This document shows, in pieces, positions 1 through 11,233 of a stretch of DNA of 64,000 bases. Made by a program: the position numbers and the translations under genes. The stretch comes from Maniola hyperantus (lineage: Eukaryota; Arthropoda; Insecta; Lepidoptera; Nymphalidae), in NCBI RefSeq assembly GCF_902806685.2, contig NC_048548.1:14472557-14536556 (forward strand), read 5' to 3'. Every line of letters starts with the position of its first letter. Within the stretch, counting starts at the first letter, position 1. Under the pieces are notes generated by a model. That model was not told the DNA's origin. It saw nothing but the letters and a program-made list of their open reading frames with translations, and did not search any database.

Positions 1-70
1 GAAATTTTTAAAAAATTGCCTGAAAAATAGTCGACTGTCAGGCGGTACGAAGTTTGCCGGGTCAGTTTAT

Positions 71-272
71 ATTATAAAAGGTATGGGTAACTGGCTGACT
101 GACTGATCTATTAACACACACCTCAAACTACTGGACGGATCGGGCTGAAATTTGGCATGCAGATAGCTATTATGACGTAGGCAACCGTTAAAAAAGGATT
201 TTTCAAAATTCAACCCCTAAGGGGGTGAAATAGGGGTTTGAAATTTGTGTAGTCCACGCGGACGAAGTCTAA
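71..272 (-). mobile_element. Short dispersed repeat, family A
   Basis: On the minus strand this reads from a CGCGTGGACT module, through GGGGTTGAATTTT and CCAAATTTCAGCCCGATCC, to a (GTCA)n stretch. The same order recurs more than ten times in the window. The first bases of the module are missing here, so the copy is truncated. Another copy (34520-34750) is flanked by an 11-bp target duplication, which suggests LINE-type mobilisation. No protein is encoded. Confidence 0.75.
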
Positions 273-995
273 GAAAATATACTATAACCTAGTTCAAGTA
301 TATTTCCACAATATTAGTGCTTTTTGAATCGTCAAATAATTTATAACTGGTTTGGAATGCCGTTCCTACCGAGAAAAACCAAGAAATTCGGCGGTTGCTC
401 TTTTCAAGGGTTCAATTTATTCGCCCCCACGTTACTTTCTGTTCGACAAAATACAAATTCTGAGTAACAAAATGTGTAGGATAGAACTTAGTAGATTTTG
501 CTACTAATATTACAAGTCGCGAGCATAAACTAGTCTTCCAATAAACATGTATGTCAAAGGGAAATGTTGAGCTCCCAAAGTCTAGTTAGTTTCTATCATC
601 AGTGAGATTGAAAGCGACCAAAACCTCTCAATGGCAGCGCCCGAAACGAGGTCTCTGTAATACGCTCCCATTTACATAATCTCGACCCGACATGAGCCAA
701 CGAATTACTTTTTTAATTAAGACCTTTAAATCCAGTTTTAGTTGCATTGCCATGGCGTAGGAATACAGCTCATCTTCATTGTGAGGGTAGGTAAGGAATT
801 GATATGACAGATGAGTTGTCAAAGTAGAAATAATAAATCAGTGCATTTTTGATGCTAAATTGACATCCCCTTACATGGCGCAGTCGGTAGGATCAACTTA
901 TGATCAACCTATCGCCGGCCCACTATAGCACGGATCTCCACTCAGAATGACATGAGTTTAAATGTTATAGGTACGTTTAAAAATATAAAAACCGG
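273..995. other. No gene seen; LINE-tail fragment at 345-425
   Basis: AT-rich sequence with no plausible exon. A stretch at about 345-425 (around CCTACCGAGAA and GGCGGTTGCTCTTTTCAA) recurs at 4695-4780. It resembles the 3' untranslated end of a non-LTR retrotransposon. Confidence 0.5.
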
Positions 996-1110
996 TCATA
1001 GAATTTTAAATATAAATATTTATAAAAATCATGCAGCAAAGCGCTCGGGCGTCCCAGAATATTCCATATATTCGCCTTTGCGATCCCATTTCGCCTTAAG
1101 CTTCCTTTAC
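996..1110 (+). repeat. Old dispersed repeat, family I (uninterrupted copy)
   Basis: Matches 30728-31060 over ATAGAATTTTAAATATAAAT, GCGCTCGGGC and a CATTTCGCCTTAA end. In this copy GCGCTCGGGC runs straight on. In the other copy it is split by a 144-bp MITE, so this copy serves as the empty site. Confidence 0.6.
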
Positions 1111-2012
1111 CAGAATCCATCATGACCAAATGTATCGGTTATCCAGGATTATCACGAACGTGTCAAAGGAAAACATGCGAATGACTTGTTTGTTTTAACT
1201 GAGCAAACTCGGTGCTCGGCGCAAAACTGCAAACCCTCAATTTCACTTCATGTTCCTTCGTGTCTATTTATTAATCCCTCGTTGGATATTTTATCGTTTG
1301 GATGTGTTCCTTATTTTAATTCACAAATTTTGATCACAAAACAAGTTTATAGTATACATTATGGTACAAGTGTGTAATGTTGGTGATTACCGCTGAGGCG
1401 CCATTGAGACCCGAGCCGTTAGGGTCTTAAGATAGCCGAAGACGGTAATCATCAATACACAGTACACACGTGTATCATACGACGTTTTTCAACGCACTAA
1501 TTGTGAAGATAATGATACAAAAAATAATTTATTCATAAAATTAGTACTTGTAGACGTTTTAATTAATAAATAACTGTAATTTCAACAGTGAAAACAAGTT
1601 TCGCGATGGCGGAAAAAATTAATCAGTTTTCCTATACACGCGCATCTTACAATGGCGATAGTCTAAAAGAATGAGGTTTCTTTTTTTTGGCTTTTCGCGG
1701 ATAGCGTTTTAGCCACGTACAAAATCTTTATTGCAGAAAAAAACAAAAGTTATGTTTGAGTGAAAGTTTTATTTATTAAACACGTACAAGTTGAAATTAT
1801 CTATTTAAATACGAAGTTGCATGACACAAGCAAGCAACAGGTAAGTACATTAATTTATTTGTACTATTGAACACGATCTTTTTTGTATCGAAACTTTTAT
1901 AAGAACAAAGCAACTCAACCAATAAAATAAAATAAAAACTCTATAACTCACTTGTGAGTAAAAGCAATGAAAAAGTCACAGTTTGATTATAGGTATCATT
2001 ATGTGCCTAATT
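1111..2012. other. No gene seen; hairpin at 1381-1454
   Basis: AT-rich sequence with no supported coding region. The only strong structure is a two-level stem at 1381-1454: a 12-bp outer stem (TGGTGATTACCG against CGGTAATCATCA, one mismatch or wobble) enclosing a 9-bp stem (TTGAGACCC against GGGTCTTAA, one G-T). Confidence 0.5.
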
Positions 2013-2200
2013 GCGGTAAAATCTGTGGCCCTACCGCGGTTGTTTGACAGCTACAATGTCACGATCACAATCATCTCTGATTGGTTAATGCTCGCTCACT
2101 ATTGGCCACAATGCATTGTTGCTCATTGTTGCAACAAGAATCGCACAAATTCAGCCAATCAGAACAATTGAGATTGTAATAATGATTGATGCAGGTTTTA
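2013..2200. mobile_element. Partly palindromic MITE-like repeat, family E
   Basis: Related sequences lie at 52205-52370 and 63490-63625. The ends are imperfect inverted repeats (CACAATCATCTCTGATTGG facing CCAATCAGAACAATTGAGA), with CTCACTATTGGCCACAATGC between. No coding capacity. The superfamily cannot be assigned. Confidence 0.5.
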
Positions 2201-2609
2201 GACAATCACCCTACTGAACCACTTTATGAGCAAGTGTGTTGAAAAATATATTAATGAAGCTCTAGCAAAGTCGGTACTAGCTGTACGGAGTACTCAGTCA
2301 ATCTGGAGAGTCGTACAGCGTAGTACATGTACAGTACTCTGTAATACGTTTTCATTTACATAATCCGGCTTTATGAGCCACCCGCCGACTGTGGTATCTC
2401 GTTTACATTTTGTCTTTCAGACGTTTTTATTGAGATTTATTGTTTTGGGCATTCCGAATGTGTCTCTTAAATCCTGCTATCTGGTGTTGTTAAGCCACAT
2501 AAAAAGTGACACATTTTATTTATAACTGAACTACGACCAGGCTGGCTCTCATGGTCACGTGACCCGAGAAAGCACGGCGCAGGCGCATGACTTTGACGAC
2601 ACTCGTGTT

Positions 2610-2815
2610 TAAAAAATCAACATAAAAAAAATCAAAATCAAATAATTTATTCAAAATAGGTAATAAATTACACTTTTTGATTGTCAGTTGTTGGATTTGT
2701 AAGATATAGTGGTGATAATTTTTACGCAAACTTAAAATTAAAGCTGTGAGGGTTCCAAACGCGCCCAGGTCTGAGAAGAGCCCACAACAAACTCAGCCAG
2801 GAATTTTTTTTTAAA
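2610..2815 (-). mobile_element. LINE 3' end, family F
   Basis: Reverse complement of the copy at 28815-29000, sharing GGTCTGAGAAGAGCCCACAA and TTGAATAAAT followed by a short T-rich tail repeat. Such tails are typical of non-LTR retrotransposon 3' ends. Only the untranslated end is present. Confidence 0.55.
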
Positions 2816-3131
2816 CTTTAAACTCCTTTAAACTCTTCCTCATAATATTAAGAGAGTAAGATTTTACTAAATAAATAAAGTTCCCCGCTGCTCCGAGTTT
2901 GTGTATGTTTGGGATGTGGCGGTCGCCACATTCGCAAGCAGATGGCGCTACTCACTCAAATGAAGAAATCAATCAGCAATCATTGGATACGAACCCAAGC
3001 CTCACTAGTAGTGAGTCACTACTCTTCCACTAGATGGCAGCACCGGTACCTTCCACGGAAGTAAAAGTAGAATACGCAAATCTGAATCGCACTAACGGAG
3101 TGATTAGGAATCTGCACTATCCTATTATGAC

Positions 3132-3389
3132 ATGTGCCTCGTGGAGAGTGGTGGTTGCTTGTGCGGACTGGCGGAGGAAGACCTCCACCACGTCTTGTGG
3201 GAGTGTGCGCTGTACGAGGACCTCCGGTGCGCCCTGCTGGACGGGATTGTTCGCGAGGAGGAGGGTCCGGTTTACTACCAGGACCTCGTTGCCTCGGCGG
3301 AAAACTTCGGCAAGCTACGGGAGTTCGCGCACCACTGGCACAAGAGGCGGAACAGCTCGGACCGTGATCGTGGACCAGTGGGTGTTTGA
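3132..3389 (+). pseudogene. 3' end of an R1/Jockey-type LINE ORF2 (zinc-knuckle tail)
   Basis: The frame carries CLCGLAEEDLHHVLWECALY, the Cys-x-Cys...His-x4-Cys knuckle with the HVLWEC signature found at the C-terminus of ORF2 proteins in R1/I/Jockey-type LINEs. About 85 residues are readable to a stop at 3387-3389. No RT or endonuclease remains upstream, so the copy is 5'-truncated, as expected from incomplete target-primed reverse transcription. The ATG at 3132 is internal and not a genuine start. GC content is clearly higher than in the surroundings, as usual for LINE coding DNA here. The exact clade is inferred from the knuckle alone. Confidence 0.65.
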
Positions 3390-3780
3390 GGAAGGATCCG
3401 GACCGCGGGGCACGCGGGGATCTGCGTGTTGTGTACGTCTGCCCCAGAAAGGGGAGAAAGACCAATTAGGGACAAGGACAGGAAAGAAAGAATTTGTAGG
3501 GAGTCAAGAAGGCGCCCCGGGAAAGAGCCACCGAGCAAGTACCGAACGGGCGCTCTCCCGCGTTTCGGCCCATATAACCGCGAGGTTGGTGGGGCCATGG
3601 GAGGTGGTGGGTATGTCCCTATCCTATTATGTATATAATTATGTAGAAGTTTCGGCCCAGCTGGCGCTACCGAGCACAGGACCGCTGTGGAGGAAGATCT
3701 TCCCTTTGGCTTACACACCGCTCCCGTACAGGGATAATTTCAGAAACTACTGTACCTACGGATTTTCATAAGTACAGCTT
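3390..3780 (+). mobile_element. 3' untranslated region of the R1/Jockey-like LINE
   Basis: Relatively GC-rich sequence continuing from the LINE frame and fading into AT-rich DNA near 3780. Open frames on both strands here are by-products of the GC content; none shows a recognisable domain. Confidence 0.45.
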
Positions 3781-4113
3781 TCGGCAATAAAAAGGGGGAG
3801 TTTACAAGGTTACAAACTTACTTTGAACATTTTGGAAAAATAAGCTACCGGCACGATTGTAATAAAATTGTGAAATAAATAGGAAAAAATCGTCACCCGT
3901 ATAAGAGATAAAAGTTTGAGCGATAAAAAGAGAGGTGTTTATTAAATTTTGGGCCACAGCCCGTGCTAACTGAATTACTTAACTACATAGTCGCTAAACA
4001 AAATTCAGGCATGGTTGAATTTATTTTGGTCTGTGATTGTTTAGTAGCCCATGCTTTTTCGGTAGAGTTGACTACAATTTTGCCCATGTCAAGCCTGAAA
4101 CAGCTTACATTTT

Positions 4114-4280
4114 ACTAGCTTATGCTCGCGCCTTCGTCCGCGTGGGCTACAAAAATTCAACCCCAAAGGTGGTACCTTTGGGGTTGAATTTTAAAATTCC
4201 TTTCTTAGCGGATGTCTTTGTCATAATAGCTTTCTGCATGCCAAATTTCAGCCCGATCCGTCCAGTAGTTTTTTTTAAAA
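4114..4280 (+). mobile_element. Family A repeat, 3'-truncated
   Basis: Starts ACTAGCTTATGCTCGCG and runs to GATCCGTCCAGTAGTTT, then breaks into T-rich sequence. The (GTCA)n stretch and the usual end are missing. It contains a local inverted pair, AACCCCAAAGGT against ACCTTTGGGGTT. Confidence 0.75.
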
Positions 4281-4294
4281 AGAATATTAGCCAT

Positions 4295-4445
4295 GTTAAA
4301 TGACTAATATTCCCCTTTCCTCTCCAATTAAGCGTCAAGCTTGTGCTAGGAGTAGGTACGACAATAGTGCAACGGGCGAGGTTTGAACCGTCGCCCTTTC
4401 GGTTTTCAGCCCACTCCTTTACTACTACTACGTACTATAGGTAGG
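4295..4445 (-). mobile_element. tRNA-derived SINE
   Basis: The minus strand has a pol III B-box-like GGTTCAAAC and a tRNA-like head, then a body containing CAAGCTTGACGCTTAATTGG. This looks like a SINE rather than a functional tRNA because no complete cloverleaf is evident. Confidence 0.5.
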
Positions 4446-4694
4446 TATTCAAGTGTCGTAAGTCTGCTCTGTCCCGGTGGCTAAAGAGGCAAATGTTTAC
4501 GTTTCACGGAGTCCGAGCAACGACTAACGCCTCGATCGTGACTCTGCTTCAGGGATCGTAAACTGTGGACGGGAGCGTAAAATATTCCACACTCAAAATG
4601 GTAGCGACTGTATTAATTATTTATACGAGAGATTGCGAAGAATCTATTTTTAAAAACGTTTTACAAATAGGCACTTCTAGAAATTTAGATAGAG

Positions 4695-4780
4695 GCATCT
4701 ACCACTGGTTCGGAATGAATTTCCTACCGAGAAGAACCAGCAAAAATCTCGGCGGTTGCTCTTTTCAAATATTTGATATA
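4695..4780 (+). mobile_element. LINE 3' untranslated fragment
   Basis: Second copy of the sequence at 345-425, with ACCGAGAAGAACCAGC followed by CTCGGCGGTTGCTCTTTTCAA. It is a fragment of about 80 bp without coding capacity. Confidence 0.45.
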
Positions 4781-4983
4781 CAATATTATGTCATGTATAA
4801 GAAAAGTATTTACAGTCCTGCGCGTTGCTGGAACGCATAGGTTTCTTGTAGGGATCCAGCAGCTCCCTGTGACTCGTTTCATGTCGACTGTTCACCTAAT
4901 GGGGGGTTTCAACGTTGTGCTTTCCGGTGCGAGGTCACCATTCAGAACCCATTTTTTGAACTATATGTCCTGACTCCTGCCCC

Positions 4984-5383
4984 TTGTCACTTCTAGCTTT
5001 CACTTCGGATGACAGTCCCATGGATGAGCCCCAACTATGGGCAAACACAACAGACTGCAGGCAAGCCAAAGAAGCTTTCCTCAACATAGACAAACGGCAA
5101 ACTAACAGACTACTCCGCCTGGACAGAGGTAAACTTAGAAAGGTGGTGGGACTTATAACAGACACCCACTAAACAAACACCTTTTCGTTATAGGTGTCAC
5201 TGACAGTCCTTTGTGCAGGGCCTGCATGGAGGTCGATGAAACACCGACGCACGTACTCCTAGAGTGCACGAACGTAGCAGAACAACGCAAACGCCATTTG
5301 GGTTCCCCGACTTCACTCTATAAAGCCATCGGCAACCTGGGCGGTCTACTCGGCTTCTGGAGCGAGCTTGAATGGCTGGAGTG
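4984..5383 (+). pseudogene. C-terminal end of a LINE ORF2, frameshifted
   Basis: One frame reads KLRKVVGLITDTH up to a stop near 5170. A different frame immediately continues with KHLFVIGVTDSPLCRACMEV, THVLLEC and GFWSELEWLE, then TGA at 5381-5383. Together this is the region after RNase H in an I/R1-type LINE, with a Cys-x2-Cys...His-x4-Cys knuckle (CRAC..THVLLEC). A frameshift around 5165-5172 separates the two parts, so the copy is dead. 5' truncation has removed endonuclease and RT. The family assignment rests on the knuckle and is approximate. Confidence 0.65.
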
Positions 5384-5535
5384 AAGACTTCAGCAGGGAG
5401 GGGCAATGCACGCACAACAGACGGAAACGTTTAAGTGCGGAAACCAGCCCAGAGCGAAGAAGAAGAAGAAACAGAAGTGAGTGGAACAAGAAGACATGTT
5501 GTGCCGACCCCACGTAGCGTCGGATAAGGCAAGGA
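5384..5535 (+). mobile_element. 3' untranslated end of the same LINE
   Basis: Follows the ORF2 stop and contains GCGAAGAAGAAGAAGAAA and CCCCACGTAGCGTCGGATAA before a purine-rich end. Confidence 0.45.
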
Positions 5536-5755
5536 AGAAGAAGAAAAACAAACCTTACCGAATGAATATAAAATAACGATCGCTTCCGTCGGCTGTTCGC
5601 TCACAGTTTACGACGCAAGCTCGATCGTGACTGCGATCGGGAAATGTGGGAAATGCAACCAATACCACACGTAGGCGATATATGTGGCTGACAGAAATAT
5701 GCGAATGTATGTTAACCACGCGAAGCTTTATTTAGCTACGACGCGGTTTTATTTG

Positions 5756-6035
5756 ACGATCTCCCTGGCGCAGTGGTAAGCGCTGTGGCCTTATCAGTGA
5801 GATGTCCCAGGTTCGATTCCTGATCTGGTGGGCTAGTTACCACCCCACCGGCAAAACCGTGCCGTCAAGCGATTCAGCGTTCCGGTACGATTCCGTGTCG
5901 AAACCAAAGGGACATGGGTTTAATATAACTGCCATACCCCTTCCAGGTTAGCCCGCTTCCATCTTAAACTGCATCGTCACTTACCACTAGGTGAGATTGC
6001 AGTCAAGGGCTAACTTGTATCGGAATAATGAAGGG
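5756..6035 (+). mobile_element. tRNA-derived SINE, complete head
   Basis: The head has an A-box-like TGGCGCAGTGGTAAGCG and a B-box GGTTCGATTCC, so an internal pol III promoter is likely. The body (GGCTAGTTACCACCCCACCG ... TTGCAGTCAAGGGCTAACTT) recurs headless at 42672-42880. It is a SINE and not a tRNA gene: the acceptor stem does not close and the sequence runs on for 200 bp. Confidence 0.75.
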
Positions 6036-6199
6036 GTCATAATAACTAAATTTCAGCCCGATCCGTCCAGTAGTTTGAGCTAAAGCAGTCAGTCAGTCAG
6101 CTTTTCCTTTCAAAGACAACGAGTAAAAACTAGTCGTAGAAGACATAATACCTACTATGTTATACCTATGTACTCACATTATATCTAAATATATGAAAG

Positions 6200-7108
6200 C
6201 GAAATACCACTCACTCACTGACTGAGTGACTGACTAATCAAGAAATCTCAGGAACTATAAAGCCTACAAACGTGAAATTTGGAAGGTAGATTCTTTCTAG
6301 GACGCAGGTGTCAGCTAAGAAACGGTTTTGTACGAACGAAGGTTGTATGAAAGTCCTGTTTTTGAAGTTAGAGACATGAAAATCGACATTTAGGTTATCA
6401 GCTTTAAATAATAAAAATCTGTATTCAAGCAAGTCAATTTGGGACATTCCCCCCTTAAGGGTGGTAAAATAGGGGGGAAAAGTTTTTATAGAAAGTTTTA
6501 ACTATTGTTATTTTTACTTGAAATTTGAAATGTAGGCTCTTTCTAGGCGGTAGGTATCAGATAAGGATCTAACTAAATTCCCCCCCTAAGGGGTTGGAAG
6601 GTTATATGAAAATCCTATGTTTTTGAAGTTAAAGATATGAAAATTGGCATTTAGGTATTCTGGGTTCCGTGTCTTAAGGTGAGACTGAGTGAGTAGGTAA
6701 GTGAGGCATTTTGCAGCGGGAAAATTTCAGATCTCAACAGAACAGAACAGAATTATGTAGTATATTATAGAGATATGTATATGGGTATATATAATTATAT
6801 ATATTTGTGTATTATTAGAATGTACTGTGTATGTAGTCTAATTTATAATAATAACTAGGGCCATTTTCGGCTGCCGCACCAACCCGTGCTTTCGTGATTC
6901 CTTTCGTCAAAGGTTGCCTGGAAGAGATCGCTTTAGCGATAAGGCCGCCTTTGCATGCTACATCTATTAGAATAAGATCCTGTATTGTGTTTTTTCAATG
7001 TTTACTTTGTGTTGTGTGCAATAAAGTGTCAATAAATAAAATAAATAAATAAATCTCTTGACAAACCAGAAATTTTACGCGGACGAAGTCGTGGGCAACT
7101 GCTAGTTT
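6200..7108 (-). mobile_element. Family A-related repeat with internal duplication and nested LINE tail
   Basis: The left part contains two diverged copies of one block (TTTGGAAGGTAGATTCTTTC at about 6278 and TTGAAATGTAGGCTCTTTC at about 6525). The right boundary is the usual module end, CGCGGACGAAGTCGTGGGCA ... GCTAGT at 7078-7107. It is interrupted at about 6845-7055 by a LINE 3' tail. Confidence 0.55.
6845..7055 (+). mobile_element. CR1/Jockey-like LINE 3' tail, family G
   Basis: Contains AGATCGCTTTAGCGATAAGG, a small hairpin (ATCGCT/AGCGAT), then AATAAAGTGTC and an (AAAT)n tail. It recurs in the same orientation at 7965-8145 with an (ATAC)n tail. No coding part remains. Confidence 0.6.
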
Positions 7109-7449
7109 AGATATATTTAGTTAATTTTCTCTTTCCCTCGTAGCATTTGTACATAACTTTCTGAATGGTAGGGTCAGCTTATTAAGCCGGCCTATTTGTT
7201 CCACACCCTGCTTACGTAACGCTCAGTTCGAAGCTAATATTCACTCAAACCTAATAGGGTTTCTCACGACTTTTTGTTTATTTATTAATTCACTAACTAT
7301 GTTATATACGGGTTTGCGTGAGTGATTTATTATGTTCATAATTAACTAAGCTTTAGAGAAACTTAATGACATTAGATAAACAAGTCCCTAAATTATTATA
7401 TTAGTTAACGGAATTTTACCTTAAACTATTTGTTTGGTAATCACTAACC

Positions 7450-7800
7450 ACTATCTATACTAATAAATAAAATTGAAGAGTTTGTCTGTAACTTCGAAAG
7501 TTAATATGGTTATCTGAACTCTAGGTACCATAACTGAATCACACGTTTTTAAAATTTTTGTCTGTCTGTCTATCTGTTTGTTTGAATGGACTAATCTTCG
7601 GGACGGCTGAACCTATTTTGATGGGATTTTTTTAGACAAGCAGATTAACCAAGGAGTAACATAGGCTACTTTTTAACCAACTTGCAAAAAGTAGGAGTTG
7701 TGTTTTTCTACCTAGGTATATACCTACACCGAAATATCTGAGATTTCGGAACCGATTTGAGTATTTTTTTATCGATAGATTGTCGGTTTCTCTTCAAAAG
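7450..7800 (-). mobile_element. Dispersed repeat, family B' (variant of B)
   Basis: Reverse complement of much of 14658-15150: GTCTGTCTGTCTATCTG, CTTCGGGACGGCTGAACCTA and AGTAACATAGGCTACTTTTTA are shared. No ORF. Confidence 0.6.
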
Positions 7801-7964
7801 ATTTTGCTTCCCAGACCGATAGTAGAGTCTTATTGAAGTTTCGTAGGCAAAGTAAGTATTATTAAAATCAATGAAGTTTGAGGTTATAACTATATATAAC
7901 TATAATATGTATTTTAAATTCTTATTATATGGTTTAGTTTATTTAGCTATTGGTATTTAGGTTT

Positions 7965-8145
7965 ATTATACACCACCTCCCATTGCCCATTTGTTCGTTG
8001 TCTCCCTAGCGTTAAGGTTGTCTGGATGAGATCGCTATTTAGCGATAAGGCCGCCTTTTTGTACCTAGTTTTTAAGATTTCTTTTTGTAACCTGTCATTT
8101 GTGTTTTTGTGGTGCAATAAAGTTTATACATACATACATACATAC
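7965..8145 (+). mobile_element. CR1/Jockey-like LINE 3' tail, family G
   Basis: Second copy of the tail at 6845-7055: GTTGTCTGGATGAGATCGC, TTAGCGATAAGGCCGCC, GTGCAATAAAG, then (ACAT)n. Confidence 0.6.
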
Positions 8146-8484
8146 ATATGTTTCGCTTGCCGATAAACCTTTGCAAATGAAGCCTTTTATTTTCTAAATT
8201 GGACAAATCTGATATCGAAGACGCAAAAAAGGAAAAGATTTTCTACCTTTTCCTTGCCTCATTAAATATCTTTCAAATACATTATTCCAAGCGCTAGGCT
8301 ATCTTACAAAAAATACAAGTACCAACCTAGAAAATGTTATATTTATTGACCTCTCCCGACCGTATTCTTCTTTACCGAGAAATGTGTATTTAAAATATAC
8401 AAGAAAATATGGCAACACATTTATAAGTTACATTTCCGAGGCACTATAAATATCTTTTCTTTTTTGTAGGAAGTACGTGTTATA

Positions 8485-8860
8485 CAGGATGTAACCAGAA
8501 CGCTAGCAAAAATGAAGACAGGTGATAGTACTGATGATTACTGATATGATTTACCACAAAAAAAAACGCGAATAAAGAAATTTAAAAATCTATATTTTGT
8601 AAAATTTCACGATATAATATTGCAAATAAAGTATCTGACTGATGCTAGAGGTCAGCAGACATTGCGTAGTAAGCCACTCGAAGTCAATGCCGCGTCGTAG
8701 GTGGGGCATTGACCCGAGTTATGCACGCGATACATTGCGGATTTGAAAATTACTAAATCACTAAAACTAAAAAATGCGGCAAATAGTTATTGGTATTGGA
8801 TTGTGTTTAAGTAGTATTACAATAACGCTAAGTTTTTGCTAGCGTTCTGGTTACACCCTG
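8485..8860. mobile_element. TA-flanked MITE with about 28-bp terminal inverted repeats, family C
   Basis: Begins CAGGATGTAACCAGAACGCT and ends with its inverse, AGCGTTCTGGTTACACCCTG. A TA on each side (8483-8484 and 8861-8862) fits a Tc1/mariner-type target. Other copies lie at 34191-34805 and 43114-43705. It encodes no transposase, so it is non-autonomous. The superfamily is inferred from TA and the termini only. Confidence 0.75.
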
Positions 8861-9142
8861 TATAAGACTCGGGCTAAAAATATGTTGACTTATAAAAACA
8901 ATATGCGGCCGTTGTTGATCATAAAAAAACAATCTGTTATGCGAGAAAATTCGCACGACGTGACCAACCGTCGGGCTTATTGGCACAATAAGAAATCCTC
9001 TAACCGAGAAAGCTACTTTGAACCGAATCGTATTATGTAGGTACCTACTGAACCCCGACTCATCGTCCTTTGTAATACTGAAGATTATATTCTACTAGCT
9101 GATGACTGCGACTTCGTACGCGTGGATTTAGGTTTTTTTGCT

Positions 9143-9168
9143 CGCGTTCTGGTAACATCCTGTATAAA
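9143..9168. mobile_element. Terminal fragment of a family C MITE
   Basis: The 26 bp matching GCGTTCTGGTAACATCCTGT follow directly on a 40-bp family B start (ACTAGCTGATGACTGCGAC, about 9103-9142). Confidence 0.45.
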
Positions 9169-9182
9169 TATTTCCCATTTAA

Positions 9183-9395
9183 TCATCATCATTTTCATCA
9201 TCTTAATCCATCGCCGGTCTATGGAGTACTGAGTACGGATTTCCTCTTAGATTTCAGAATGATGATGAATGAGGTTTAGGACATAGTCCACAACGCTAGA
9301 CAAGTGCGGATTGGTAGACTCCATAGACACTTGAAAACGTTATGGAGAACTTTCAAGCACGCAGGTTTCCTCACGAACTTTTTCTATTTGAATTC
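9183..9395 (-). mobile_element. SINE, family S (body only)
   Basis: Reverse complement of part of 41150-41640. Shared blocks include a (GATGAT)n end, a block ending GTGGACTATGTCCTAAACCT on the minus strand, and a block ending GAGGAAACCTGCGTGCTTGA. The tRNA-like head is missing. Confidence 0.6.
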
Positions 9396-9907
9396 TATTA
9401 AGTGTAAATTAACAAGTAAAAGAAATTGAAATAAATCAGCAGACCGCTTCCATTTAAAAATTATATTATATTATTATAAAAATATATTTTAATTAATTAT
9501 ATATTTTATTATAACAATTGCACACAATTTTTGTAGTATAATAATTCACAACAAAAATTTTAATAGAATCGAAACTTTGATACCCATTGTCAAGGAGTTT
9601 CATAATTTTTTTTGTTTGTTAAAAAACGCTGTAAAAAATAACTGTGAAGTTGTGAAATCTGTCACCCGTGTCACCATATTCATAGTGGGTGTCCAAATAT
9701 AAACCCTCTTCGATGTTTTCATATTATGGAGGTCGGGGGTCGTAATAATGGCGGATTTATACGATTTCGTGACTTTGTTTTCTAAAAACATTCACTTGGG
9801 ATTCCTGCGGTAGTCTTTTTTTATTTTGCCAAAAGATTTTGGGACAATATGCGGGAACTGATATAGGTCTTATTTACTTTTTATGGTGCAAACCTATATT
9901 AATATAA
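9396..9907. other. No gene seen
   Basis: AT-rich, with runs of TTATTATA. No repeat family or exon recognised. Confidence 0.4.
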
Positions 9908-10141
9908 AAAACTAGCTTATGCTCGCAACTTCATCCGCGTCGACTAAACAAATTTTAAACCCCTATTTCACTCCCTTAGGGGTTGAATTTTCAAAAATCC
10001 TTTCTTAGCGGATGCCTACGTCATAATAGCTATCTGCAATCTGCATGCCAAATTTCAGCCCGATCCGTCCAGTAGTTTGAGCTGTGCGTTGATAGATCAG
10101 CCAGTCAGTCAGTCATCTTTTCCTTTTATATATTTAGATAT
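9908..10141 (+). mobile_element. Family A repeat, near full length
   Basis: ACTAGCTTATGCTCGCAACTT to TCCTTTTATATATTTAGATA, with the (GTCA)n stretch near the 3' end. One of the most complete copies. Confidence 0.8.
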
Positions 10142-11233
10142 AGAGTTGTTTGTTGCTACTATATTGATACTATCTTAAATACAAACTCTACTTTTAATAA
10201 GCAAAAATAAATTACCAAAAATTTCTCATGCTATTGTTTCGTTCAAGAATTGAACGAATCGCAAAAACAAGACCGCAATCTTTCATCGTGACAAACGATC
10301 TGTTTCAAATCAGTCCGCGAGATGTTTCGCTCACGGCGACTCTCTGACAACTGAGTTATGACTCTCGCGGGGATGAACTGATTGAAAACGGAATTAAAAT
10401 CCTGTCTGTGTGTACTAGTTTTGTTCAAGAATTTAATTTGAAGTGATTCTATAAGGGTTCCTTTTTTCCTTTTGAGTTACGGAACTCTAAAACCACAAGT
10501 GCCCTGCGAAAACACTAATTAAAAAGTAAAAAAACACATTTGAAAATGTCACCATACAGCCGCCATATTGTTTTTTTTTTTCAAAAATTTATAGCTATTG
10601 TCCATTCACGATGAAGTAAGAATTGTAACGATATCTCATACAACCAAATCTGTTTAGGCATTTAGGAGTTATGATGGAATAAAGAACTTACACAAACCAT
10701 GAAATTACTCGTACCTATTACACTCGTTTTTAGGCACCTATGTGAAAAAATAGTGATCGACTGTTATTTGTATATTGTAGAAGGCTTTATTAAAATAAAT
10801 AAATCTTCGACCAGACCAGCGTTTTTATCGAAATGTCAAGCTCTGACGTGTAACAACAGTTCATAAATCACCACAATCGGTACACGTCATAGCAACTGGG
10901 TCGTTCGAAATTTTCAACATCATAGTAACTTGAAATAAAAAGAAAACAACTAAAAACCGCCGCATCATTTTCTTGCTAATCGCGACTAACCTGAAAATCT
11001 GATGTAAAATTTGTGTACAATGCGCGGTCGAAAGTAATGTACATCGGCCTTTAGAATCGGCCTTTCGGCTTTGTAGAACGTTGTCTCTGTCACTCATACC
11101 TATATGACGTTTTGTCGGTCACAACGACAGAGACAGTGCTCTACAAATCTGCTACCTCCTTCTAACGGTCGATGTACATTACTTTCAGCCGCGTACTGTA
11201 AGTATATGTCTACATGGTAGGTATAGTACGGTC
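10142..11233. other. No gene seen; family D fragment at 10440-10495
   Basis: Mostly unique AT-rich sequence. A short family D piece (AAGGGTTCCTTTTTTCCTTTTGAG) lies at about 10453. A loose inverted pair around 11010-11060 and 11105-11190 shares TACATTACTTTC and TACAAA..GAGACA-type blocks. Not interpretable further. Confidence 0.4.

Noticed and set aside
2270..2345. Possible regulatory dyad (GTACTAGCTGTACGGAGTAC)
   Set aside because: Several GTAC-rich partial palindromes, but no consistent stem and no gene nearby.
3019..3771. Frames of 147-245 codons on both strands around the R1-like fragment
   Set aside because: Only the frame 3132-3389 shows a conserved motif. The others are products of high GC without stops.
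5756..5840. tRNA gene
   Set aside because: A and B boxes are present but the cloverleaf does not close and the sequence continues as a SINE body found again at 42672.
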